The notes beneath the pieces were generated by a model. The model had not been told where the DNA came from, did no database searches, and saw only the letters and a list, made by a program, of their open reading frames with translations. The position numbers and the translations under genes were made by a program. 64,000 nucleotides of DNA from Telmatactis stephensoni (Eukaryota > Cnidaria > Anthozoa > Actiniaria > Isophelliidae): NCBI GenBank assembly GCA_029948255.1, contig JALIZF010001784.1, positions 496,001 to 560,000 of the forward strand. The letters run 5' to 3'. Positions 1-12,500 of this stretch are shown in pieces; the stretch's first letter is position 1; each line of letters begins with the position of its first letter.

Positions 1-3000
1 AATCTGTGCTCTTAACGACAGCTAAGTTGTATTTGACTTTGTAAATTCAAATTGGTCAGGCCTCCTCTTCTCTCAGCTGTTTATTTCGTGGCGTTTTGTT
101 TAGCTCGCACAGAAGTGCTTTTGTTTTTATAATGTTCTTTATTATTTCTAAAAATTGGGTGTAACAGAAGTTTCAATTCTGTTACATAATCCTTGATTTG
201 ATCTTCTAAATTAATCTTGGTTTAAAGACGATTTGGTTTGTTCGAAGACGGCGGTTTTTGCGATGGCCTTTTAGGCTGAAAGACCTGGTACCGAGGACGC
301 TCGCCACGTTTACAATTCAAGGTCCCTTCGTTTCAGACAACAAGGCACTTCTATAGCACTCTAACGAAGTCAAGTTTACTCCGCTTTTTCATTCCACACA
401 ACTTGTTAGAAAACGTACTTTTTAGTTTCTTATGGTGGTCTTGTCTAGACAACCGAGAAATCGAACATCATCGGAGAATACATTTCAAAAATACATAAAT
501 TATGTAGTCGATTTCAAGTGCTTATTTTTGTGTAGGAATATTGTTTTCATTTTTCTAGCTTGTTTTTAGCGGGTTTTCTTCGCCTTGTATTTATAGGTTT
601 TCTTTTATTTGAAAATCTACGGTTCGTTGAGTTTTGGTCATTTTCTCATCTGCCCTTGCGTAATTCTTTTTAGCTGTCTTAGAATGGAATCTTTGCTATT
701 TGTTTTACAACTCTGAATCACGTGTAACGAGGAAGAAACAATGGCTAAAAATATCTTTATGATATAATCGTTAAAAAAGATACTTTCTAGTTCAAACAAA
801 ATGATAATTAATAATACTATATTTTAATTTTTTTAATATAAAGGGTTAAACAATGGTAGGATGATTAGGATTTTGACCTTGGTAGTTAAATGTAGCTTGC
901 TAGGACATGTAATTAAGGCTGAAATATCCTTGTGAAATTTAAACCGTTATTTTACTCATTATTTAACTTACATGTAGTGTCTGGTTTTGTTCATTGTTTT
1001 ATAATCCTTCCATAGAAAAAGAAAAGTTACTTTTCTTGTTGTTTATAGCATGTAACTTGGAATTCTAAATTTTTGGGCTGTTAGATTGATTTTTTTACTC
1101 AAATTCGATTCATAAATGTTGCAAAACACAGGATACATGTATGATATATACAGGAAATGTTGGCTATCACAGCACGGCATGGTTACAGCATGACTTTTGA
1201 ATGTCTTTTATAAACAACATGGGAAAGACATGGGGTGTTTTATTTTCCACTCAAAAGAAATCTTTTCTAAAAGTTTCAGTATTAAAAACAATTAAGAGGG
1301 ATATTCTTGGTGGTTGCCCTTGGATCTTGTGTTTGTCCTTATAGTTAAGTAGTCTCAAATGTGTTGAATGCTGAGGCTTCTCCACATCGAGCCAGCAGTT
1401 ATAATTTGAGAGGTCCCTGAAGAAATAATGTGAGTTATATCTGATCAACCTCTGAATTCTCCTTTGAAAATGAAAGTTTTTTTGAGAGTGTATACTTTGA
1501 TCAGAGAGCACCTATATTATTTTTGCACTTATGTCTTCAGTTGATTCAGATGCTAAACTATTTACATATAAGATAACTATTTTGTACCGCAATGAGAAGT
1601 ATGGTATATAGTTCAGTATATCTCAACTGCTGTATTCAAGCAAGCTATGGATCCACAATGATTCACATGAATAACCCAAACATGAAGGCCCTGCAAGGCT
1701 CCCAGTAGGGACACCCCACACATACATTGTACAAGCAAGAGACTGTTTGGTACCATGTCTCAATTCATGGTTCCACAACTCCTTAGTTACTGTTGCTATG
1801 TCTGACAAGCCCACACATTTTATAAAAAAATTGCACAAGAATAAGTATGATTGCAAAATATTGTATGTAGAAATTTTATTCAATATAGATGAATACTCTA
1901 CTAATTTTGTATCAAAATGAAACTTGTTAAAACTTTAAAATCTGTCTACAAAAAGCAATCTAAAGATCTTGTTTTTGGACGTAGTACTGTAATTAATCAT
2001 ATTCCATTGGGAATGGATGTCTGTTTGTTTGCTATTATTGGAGTGGAACTTTGAATTTGAAATTTTGCCTTTAGCCACCTATAGAGTACAAACACTAAAA
2101 GTGTGCAATACTTTGCACTATTTAGTACTAAATAGCACTAATTAAACAATAGAAAACAAAAGAATTTGCATAATTTAGCACTATTTTATTAGTTCTGTAC
2201 TTTTTATGTTGCACACTTTTAGTGGTTGTACTCTATACCAGATTAAAAATCAATGCATGGTCATAACTATTATTGATTTCTAATAAAATTCAAGCATTTC
2301 ACATTTTCAATGTTTTGTCATTAACTGTGTTAAAGTGGACAGCTACACCATATGTACATTGTGTATGTTTTTTACTTTAGATATCTAAAATGCTAGCTGC
2401 CACTTTGTTAGACTTTGACCTTGTTTCTATGAAGCTAAATATCTTCAGGCAAGATTATATCATAATTATAGTCATCCAAGTAGCCAAGATTTAGTGCTTT
2501 GCCTCCTTTATTTCACTGGAACAGGATTTGCAAATCATCCTGTTTTTTTTTCCTTCTTTTTTTTTCAGCTGAGTAAATTGAATTTCAATCATGAATTACC
2601 ATATTTCATTCTGACTTGCATTACCCTGGTAACCAGCTGGTTTCCTAGTGATGTGTGTGTGGGATTGGTCCATCGACTCAATATGTTTTTCCTGTAGACA
2701 GTTTTTTTTATAAGTTGTTTGTTTAAATATACTTGTTTTCAATTTGAGTTGTTTTGGTTTAAAAATGCTTATTCTTTTCTTGTTTAAAATATCTTAATAG
2801 GTTCTGTTGGACTTTATTGCTTTTGTTTCTTTAGAGAAGAATACTTCTTATGATATAAGCTATGCTTATATTTTTTCAGTCTTGAATTAAAACTTTGGGC
2901 CATCCTAATTTTTCCACCATTATTGCTATACTTGTATAGTTTTAGTTGTGTTTAGAATGTTTTTTTTTCTTTGTTAGAATTTTGAGTTAGAATTCTCAAT

Positions 3001-3577
3001 CATAAATACCAAATGTATAATAAAGATAACAATGAAATATAGAGAGCAGATTTTGCATATTGGGAAACCTATAACATGGACAATGATATGGTACAGAACA
3101 TGAAGTTAAAGAAAGGACAACACTTTTTAATTTTTTTACTGACATGTTTTGGCAGTACGACATGAAGTTACTGGTCAGGAGCTATAATACAGAAATAATT
3201 CATATTCATATAATTCAGAAAGATTATTCTCTTCCATTTCTTACTCCTGTAAAATTTTCTCAAACTTGCTGGTTGCATGGACATTTTTTCTGTATAAGTT
3301 TTATTAAGTAAAAATTTTGTGTATTTAGAGGTTATAGAAATAGCTGCTATGTAGTGTGGGTGTTCAATCAAAGAACACACACAGTCTTTGTTTTGATTGT
3401 TTTTAGTCAGTACATGAATTGTTTGGTCTAGGAAGGATTGGAGAGGGTGAGGAAGAAAAGCTTTATTTTCTTTCTATTTATGTAACACCTTATTTTTTTC
3501 AACCTTGTTATTTTGTTTTTATAACATCAAAAAATTTTTTTGTCAATTTGACTGATATTTCTGGCATTTTAACACAG
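1..3577 (+). other. Probable intron upstream of the first visible vigilin exon
   Basis: No exon is supported here. The region is AT-rich and ends in a good 3' splice site (TTTTAACACAG) at 3577. In known vigilins about 90 residues, including a short N-terminal motif, precede the first KH repeat. I could not find a matching coding stretch, so the N-terminal exons most likely lie to the left of the window. The short open frames (for example 1251-1511 and 1623-1883) have no recognisable domain. The region contains one MITE at 2080-2237. Confidence 0.55.
2080..2237. repeat. 158-bp MITE with imperfect terminal inverted repeats
   Basis: The ends TATAGAGTACAAACAC and GTGGTTGTACTCTATA are inverted repeats of about 30 bp. 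The core carries AATTAAACAATAGAAAAC, which resembles the core of the small element nested in the Harbinger transposon at 16802-16940. There is no coding capacity. Confidence 0.7.
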
Positions 3578-6500
3578 GTTTTTAAAGTCCCTTTAGAGGA
3601 GCGTCGCTTTGCCCAGCTCAAAGACAGTGTCTTAGGTGATGAACAACAAGGGATTTGCCGTGACATAATGGTCAAAACTGGAGCAGCCATTGAGATAAGC
3701 TGTGCTAAAGATCTCAGCTTGACTATCATGGTTACCGGTAAACAAGATGCTGTGGCCCAGGCACGTCGCATGGTCCTTGCTAGACTTCAAACTCAGGTAT
3801 GTAGAGGTATTTCCTTTAGTGTTCTCCTGAGCCCAGTTGTTTAAAAGAGAGAATTAAACCTTAAGAGAATCAATGATAGCCCTGGGTTAGCACTAACCCA
3901 GCTTCAAACAAGTGGACCCCAAATTTCTTCAGTCCAGATACATGTAGCAATGGAAGATACCATTTCAGTGATCAAATTGTGAATTCTTTTGGCAGAGCAC
4001 TATACCTTGCTCTATGATGCAACTCATTTGCAACCCTCAAGTCTAACAAATTTCCAAAATTATACAAGAAGCGACTTTCAATTCACCAACAGAATTCATT
4101 GTGAATTTTTCAAAGTAAAACTTGAACTTGAACAAACTTCAGAACCCACTTGTCAGAAATTTTGTGAAATGCAATGTAAATGAAGTATCCCCATTGAAAA
4201 TGTATACTGTATTCTGACTTCTCCTTTTGAATGAAAAAGTCTCAAGGAGAACTAAGAATTTTGTCAAGGAGCACCTACATTCTTGTTTGTTAACCAATCA
4301 GAAGGCTATGGTTGGTTTGTAAGAATTCAAAGTTAGGGCGGGTACACTATACAACTGTTTGACTTCTGACTCATTTGTAATCTTCTCTAAATCCATGATA
4401 TCTTACAACAGGCTCAGATTGAAATCCATATTCCACGAGAGCACCATGGCTTCATCCTTGGAAAGGGAGGAAAAACCTTGCAAAACCTGGAACTGCAAAC
4501 TGCTACCAAAATCACCATCACACGAGACTCTGATGTTATTAAGATTGTTGGAACCAAAGAAGGAGTTGACAGAGCTCGTCATGAAATACAAGTTATCTCT
4601 GATGAACAGGTGAGAATCCGACCACTAGATATGGAAGTACAGCAGCTAGTAATTGCAATACTTCATGTTGACATAAGCCTTTGTCATTCCTCTGCCAACC
4701 AGAGGCCAATTTGTCAAAGGGCACCTACATTGTAAACAAAGCAACTTGTGAAAATTAAGTCATTGTGAAAATGGTTGGCATATAACAACACAAAGCTCAA
4801 AACTGTGATCAGTGTTAATGTATTCACAAACTTTTGTTTTGTCATCCTCCAGTTAGCGCTAAGAGATGAGATTAGAAGTCCCTTGGAACTTCATTATATT
4901 ATTAGTCTTACTGTACACAAAATGATCATTAAACTAATACTAAAACCATCTCCACATCTTTTACAGGCTAAACTTGCTTTTGAAAGACTTGCTATCCCTA
5001 AGACCTACCACCCATTTATCTCTGGACCAAACAGTGAAATTGTCAAGAAAATCATGGAACAAACTGGAGTTGTGATCAACATTCCTCCACCAACTATGCA
5101 CAAAGATGAGATGACTGTTGCAGGAGAGAAAGAGGGTGTGGCTGCCGCTGTTAAAATGATTACAAACATCTATGAGGAGAAGGTGAGGTTATCGTTGGCA
5201 AGGCTCCCAGTAACCCATGTCACCAACTTCCTTTTAAAACTAAAATGGCTGTAATACATCAAAGATGTAAAGTTAACTGAACTACAAGGGTGCAGTTGAA
5301 CCACGACTTGTCACCTTTCCACAATAGCAAGCATTTTATGCCTGCATGCCCCCACCCCCATCAATCTCATCCATACTTTTGCTTCATCAATACCTCTGTA
5401 TAGTGGGAACTTTATCCGTTCTCAACCTGGCTGTTGTGGAAACATCTGACTGTATTTAAGATTACCACCACCACTGTTGTCGTCATTGACAACATCATCA
5501 TTATTTTCTAACCCATATTTTACATAGTATTCACCCAATCCAATTCATTTCCTGTCTTAAACAGAAACGTAAAACCACCACGGTTTCCATTGAGGTTCGT
5601 AAGACCCAGCATAAGTATGTCATTGGACCCAAACGATCTACCATCCAGGAGATCCTTGCCCTAACTGGTGTCTCTGTTGAAGTGCCCCACCCAGATAGTG
5701 ATTCCGAGACCATCACCTTGAGGGGTGACCCAGACAAACTTGGCATGGCCTTGACTCAGGTTTATGAGAAAGCAAACAGTGTCATTTTTGCTGAGGTCGA
5801 GGCTCCTCGCTGGCTTCATCGATTCATCATTGGACGTAAGGGACAGAATATCAGGAAAATCACTCAAGACTTACCAAAGGTAAATGCTAATGAGTGAAGA
5901 GCTATTTTTGAAAAAAATATTAAAAACAGATTTTGGAACTGAAGTGTAGGGTGCTGCTTTTGGTTGGTGAGTTTCAATATAGAGAGAGGGATTTCATGGT
6001 AGCCATATGTTTGTGGGCAAGTACAATAGAAAGTTTTTGAATTAGAAAAGATTTCATTTCTCTTGGGAAAAAAAGTTATATTATTTTGACCACAAACATG
6101 GCTGCTGTGAAATCCCACTATACTTACAGTAGGAAGATGTGGTGCACAAGCAAGAAAAGGAAGTTTAGGAACACAAGTCATAGTCAAGTGTTTCTTTTGT
6201 TTTTCAAGTGCTCTTCATCTTCCTGAGTGTTTATATCACATTTATATTGCTTTTATAATATATTTTCATTGTTTTTGTGCCAGCCATATCTCTGTCCTCT
6301 GGCAATATAAACACACTCAATAGCCAATCAGCATCTACTTTATATCTTAAATATTTATAAACCATTGTATAAACAGGTCCATGTTGAATTCAGTGGAGAG
6401 AAAGATGCTATTGTACTTGATGGACCTCCAGATGAAGTTGAAAGAGCTCGTGAAGCACTGGAAACCTTCATTAGAGAACTGGTATGATTTTTTTCATTTA

Positions 6501-9500
6501 TTCAATTTTAACATAACCAGGAGACTGAAAAGTGACCGGTTGCCCCTATTTTGGCTTCGTTTAGACCACCAGCCACTTGAGAACACCAAAAAATTTAACT
6601 AGTTCCTGTGCATTCACTACCAGTACAAGCTGATTCATTTGAATTGAATTTTAAAAATAGCCCAAATATGTGGCAGTATGTCAAGTTTAGTCACCAAAAG
6701 TTATTTGAATTTTTTATTTTTATTTCTTGTTTTTTGTTTTTTTTTACAAATGTTTCCAGTACATTGAGAAATTGCAAAAAACTTGCTTTTAGTGCTTAGT
6801 CTTTTGATTAAACTTTTTAAAATTTCATCGTACTTAGATTGCATCAATGGCCTTTGCTGAAATCCATGTTGACCAGAAATTCCACCCTCACATTATTGGC
6901 AAAAATGGAGTCAATGGTATGTCAATGTCACTATCAATAAACTAACACATTGAGTGATTCTTGTGATTTGTTACTACAAAACAGCCAATTTTATGTGAGC
7001 ATTTAGAATAGAATAGAATGAATAGAGTAGAGTTGAGTGGAGTGGAGTGGAGTGTAGAGTAGATAAGAGTAGAGTAGAGTAGAGTAGAGTAGAGTAGAGT
7101 AGAGTAGAGTAGAGTAGAGTAGAGTAGAGTAGAGTAGAGTAGAGTAGAGTAGAGTAGAGTAGAGTAGAGTAGAGTAGAGTAGAGTAGAGTGAAGTAGAGT
7201 AGAGTAGAGTAGAGTAGAGTAGAGTAGAGTAGAGTAGAGTAGAGTAGAGTAGAGTAGAGTAGAGTAGAGTAGAGTAGAGTAGAGTAGAGTAGAGTAGAGT
7301 AGAGTAGAGTAGAGTAGAGTAGAGTAGAATAGAATAGAATAGAATAGAACAGAATAGAATAGAACAGAATAGAATACTTTATTTACAGAGGGTTACACTT
7401 ATATCTAAAGATAACATACATGTGGCCTGCAAATTAAACAATAAATATACATGTATAACAAATCTTATTACTGTAAAAAAAATCCAAAATTATATATATA
7501 GAAAAATTGTCCTAGTATATGTGTAATTCTAGCTATTATTTGAAATATAAATTCTATCTATCTAATGTAGTTAATTTCAGTTCTTTAGCAAAAGAGTTAA
7601 CAGATTTAAGTTCTTTAAAGCTCATTGGGCAATTCATTCCAGATTGAAGCAGCAGTAAAACTAAATTAATGCATTGCCCAAAAGATTTCCTAAACTTCCC
7701 GTCTTTTCCGTGCACTTGCCTGCACTTCGCACTTCCATCAAACCAAGCCTTTTGAGTTATTATCACATTTTCTAGCCATTACCCTAAGTTTTGTCTTTGT
7801 AAACATTTTGCTTTGAATACTAGTTTGTATCTTATGTGCTGGCTTATTTAGAAAATATTGCTGTGAAAGTGTCAATAATTCCTGCCATTCCAAGACGTTT
7901 TTGTAGTTGTTTATAGTGTGTATTTTAGGTCCTCCTTTAACATTTTGTGCCTATATTTTGTAATCATTTAGTAATGCGCATCAAGTCAGAAACTGGAACA
8001 TCCATCATCATTCCATCCAATAATGTCAAAAGTAACTGCATTAGAATTGAGGGCTCACCTCAAGGTGTTGAAGTGGCTAAGAATGAGATCCTCATGATGG
8101 CTAAGAAACTGGTGAGTTGTTCTGTTAATTCAAACCATTGTTGTGGTTGTTTGTGTTGCTGTGTAATTGTTGCCATTGTTGTTGTTGAACTTTGTTGTTA
8201 TTCTGAACTTAGTGTTGTTGTTTGGTGATTGAGCCACAGTTAAGGCCAGTATATGAAACTTAGTTTTTAGTTGCAAAGGCTTCTGTTTTCATATCTTGAT
8301 AGCAGACATTCTTTCTTATGACTCTGGTGATGAGATTGTTCATGATATTAATTTGTATTGTATGTGTCATTTGTATTTCATTTGTTTATCTGTAATTGTT
8401 GCTATTTTTGTGTTGTTACTGGTATTTGTTGCTGTTGTTGTTTTGTTTGTACTTGATGCTGCAGTTGTAAAATAATTAATTGATTAAACTGTTAATTGTA
8501 AAAAATTCCAGGAAAATGAGAAGACCCGAGATGTTATCATTGACCATCGATTCCATCGTACCATCATTGGTGCCAAGGGAGACAGAATCAAAGAAGTGCG
8601 AGACAAATACCCTGAAGTGCAAATCTCCTTTCCTGAGTCCTCTCAGAAAAGTGACGTTGTCTCCCTTCGTGGTCCACGTGAAGATGTTGATAAAGTTTTT
8701 GCCTACTTGAAGAAACTTAACGCTGAACTGGTAAGCTTGTTTTACTGACTTTCAGTGACATTGCATTTAGCTTTATAGAAGTTTAAGTAACACACAGGCT
8801 AGGCAGTGCGACATTTCTTTGATAGGTAAAGAAAACATAAGCGTTAAGGTCTCAGTTGTTACATGGTGCCATTTTTGTCTGCAACTTGTCTTGCAATGAT
8901 GTTGCAAAACAAGTTGCACAAACTGTGCAATGCCGAAAAAAGTTGTCACAACGATAGCAGAACTTGTCTCAATGATTTTGCGTGATGGTTTAATTGTGCA
9001 ACTTGTTTTGCAACACCAATAGGCCCTTTGCAGCACGTGGGAATGAGCGCGTTTTGGAGGGCAAAAACAATGGTTTCCAGCTAACAGGACATGGAAATTC
9101 TTTTGTTTTGCCCTCCAAACTGAGCTGCATTCCAACATGCTGCAAAGGGCCTATTGAAGGCCAGTTGCAGAAAAAATGCACTGTGTAACAGGGTCTTTAC
9201 GAAGTTGTTTGGCTTCTAAAAACTCAACTTTTGCTCCCAAAATGCAACATACTCGTATTTTTTTGTTTGTCTTGTTTTTGTTTATTTATGTGTTTGTTTT
9301 GTTCCTCTTTTTCTCAATGTCATTTTATTAATGTCTATTTTTTAGATTGCTGCCAACTACACTCTGGAAGTTCCAATCTTCAAGCAATTCCATAAAAACA
9401 TTATTGGTAGAGGAGGAACTACCATCAAAAAGGTTTGTAGAATTGATTTCTTCGCAATATATTGTAATATTCTGTATACCGACAACTCTCAGCCCACTTG

Positions 9501-12500
9501 TTTGTTTCTACTGAGGGAGGAAAACTGGAGGACCCTGAGATAAACTCTCAAAGCAAGGAAAAACTGAAAAACTCAAGTCATTGAGGGATAATGGAAACTT
9601 TTAACACCTTTTTTACTCCGACTAAGGGCACAGGCTCGGAACGTCAGGAAGTTATCTCCTTTTTTACGGTGTTACAAGTTTGTATTCATCCCTTGTTGTA
9701 TTTTATACGCCGATCACAAAATAGTAATTGAACCACAGCGACTAGACGAGCAAATCATTATGGCACCCATGTCATCTTAGAGTAGTGTTGTTTTTAACTT
9801 ATCTGTTTTTGTAGATTCGCGAGGAAACGGACACCAAGATTGAGTTGCCCGCTGAGGGGAGCGATAGTGATGTTATTGTTATCACTGGACACAAAGCTCA
9901 GGTCGAAGCAGCGAGGGATAAAATATTGGCCATTCAGAATGAACTGGTAATGAAAACTTTATTTCTTTAATAATCAGATTTTTTACTTCTTTTCTTATCG
10001 AGATTTCAAAAATGAGAAGAAATAAAGGTTGATGTAACGATACTGATGCAACCTGTAATTCTGCGATTTCGCAAGTCGAGAAAAGTTGTCTTGGCTTAAA
10101 TTGTAGTAGAACAACTCTGCTTCAAACTTAGGTATCCTTTCACCACATAGTTTTATTTATTTACTGTATTTATTTCTTAAATCAGGCTAATGTCACTCAA
10201 ATTGAAATCCAAATTCCACCCAAGTATCACAATTCCATCATTGGCGCCAAGGGTCGTTTGATTCGCTCTGTCATGGAAGACTGTGGCGGAGTTAGCATCA
10301 AATTCCCACCAGAAGGCAGCAAAAGTGACAAAGTTTTGATTCGTGGTCCAAAAGACGACGTCGAGAAGGCCAAAAAACAGTTGCTTGAACTTGCTAGTGA
10401 AAAGGTGAGTATATTGTTTTATTTTTTATTTTGTTGTACTTCTCGATCTTCCAATTAAAGTAATGGACTTTTCCCGCACTTCGGCCGGTAGACGCGTGTA
10501 CCATTTGTCAAAAGCCAAGTTTCACGCTCTTTTTTACCATTTACAAACGAATTTCCACCCAACCCAGGTCTTCGTTTACCCGAATCCCGCTGGATTTAGT
10601 ATAGAGGGATTTTTGCGGGATTCTACTGTATCAAGTATCCCTAATGTACATTTTTTCGTTTTTATTCCAGGAAATCAGTGGTTACACTGCTGAAATTCGT
10701 GCCAAACCAGAACACCATCGCTTCCTTATTGGTCGTGGTGGTGTGTCCATTCGTAAAGTGCGCGAAGATACGGGTGCGAGGATTGTGTTTCCTGCCGCTA
10801 AAGACGAAGACAAGGAACTCATTACCATCATTGGAACTAAGGAAGCTGTAGAGGCTGCCAAACAACAACTGCTCAAATCTATCAAAGATTTGGTGAGTAC
10901 CAATTTGTGGCAAGTTTAAAGTTGTATTTACTTATGATAGCTTTGGACGTGAATTTCTCTACACATCAACGTAATCTAAAGGCGGTGTTACACGAGAAGA
11001 TTTTTAACGACGATTTCCGCGCAACGTTGCAACAACTTGCAATATTTTGCGTTGCGAGTTTCTGACTTGGATTCAAAAACTCGCAACGCGTTGCCGAAGC
11101 GAAAATTGCAAGGAAAATCGTTCCAAGTGTCATGTTACACGAGAAAGATTTTTAATGCAACGCCGTCGCGCTGAAAATCGTCGTTAAAAATCGTCTCATG
11201 TAACACCGCCTTAACTGCATTTACCTAACATCTCGCACTTATATTCCCAGGACAACATCTGTGAGGGCGAAGTCCATGTCGATCCCAAATGGCACAAGCA
11301 CTTCGTGGCCAAACGCGGCGAAGTCCTTCAAGAAATAGCCAAGCAATACGGCGGAGTTGTCGTCAGCTTCCCACGTAGTGGTGTCAAGTCTGACCGTGTT
11401 GTCCTCAAGGGAGCCAAGGATTGCGTTAGAAGCGGCCAAAACACGAATTCTTGAGATTGTACAAGAACTTGAATCTATGGTGACTATCGAGGCTGTTATC
11501 CCTCAAGAACATCACCGAGCCATTATGGGTGCTAAGGGCTCCAACGTACAAGAGGTCACAACCAGGTAATTATACATGCATACCCAATCTCGCACCCAGG
11601 GCCTACGTTCCTCTTGCTGATCAAGAAGAATGTAGGCTCTGGGTATGAGATTGATACATACTCCAACACCGCGGTAAAACACTGTCCAAGAATATCGTTT
11701 TCTTGATAAAGAGTGTGGCCGTCAATACCATCCTTTGCTTTTCCAGGCACGGTGTCCAGATTAAGTTTCCAGATCGTGACTCTGGTAAAGCTACTGTAGT
11801 TAATGGCGATGCTGATGACGAGGCCAATGGAGACCACCCAGCAAGTCCCAGGAAATGTGACGTTATTGTCATCACTGGAAAGAAAGAGAACGCTGAAGCT
11901 GCCAAAGCTGATCTCTTGGTAAGTGTACTATACAGATTACCTTAGGAGAATGGGGACTTACCGCGCCGTACCGTGGCCGTGTCAGTGCCGTAATGTCTTA
12001 TAAAACATTGGAAATTCCTGCCGTAACCGTGTCAGTGACCGTGCCGTGACCGTGCTGTTTTCAAGGTCATACAAAAGCTGCTCTATAACGTTAACGTTAT
12101 CGTCACTTGACTGGAATTGCATTGCCATACAGTGACCTTTAAGCTCGATTTCAAACCCTTCACGGTTTGAAATTGAGCCTAGAAAGTGCTAATAAAGCGA
12201 TTTTCGTATGAGTGGGAAATTTACCGCGCCGTACCGTGACTGTATCAATACCGTAATTTCTTTAAAAACATTCGAAATTCTTACCGTAACCGTACCGTGC
12301 AGTGACCGTGCCGTTTTCCCAGTCATACGAAATCGGCACTATCTCCGAAAGTGCTACCCTAAGACACGTTAGAGCAGATTTCGTATGAGAGTCAAACGGA
12401 CCGCGCCGTGCCGTGGCCGTGACAGTGCCGTGCTGTCTATAAAAACATTCGAGATTCCTGCCGTAATCGTGCCGTGACCGTGCGGTGCCGTTTTCACAGT

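Noticed and set aside
1251..1883. Two 86-codon - strand frames in the left region
   Set aside because: No domain, no splice context, and the base composition matches the surrounding non-coding DNA.
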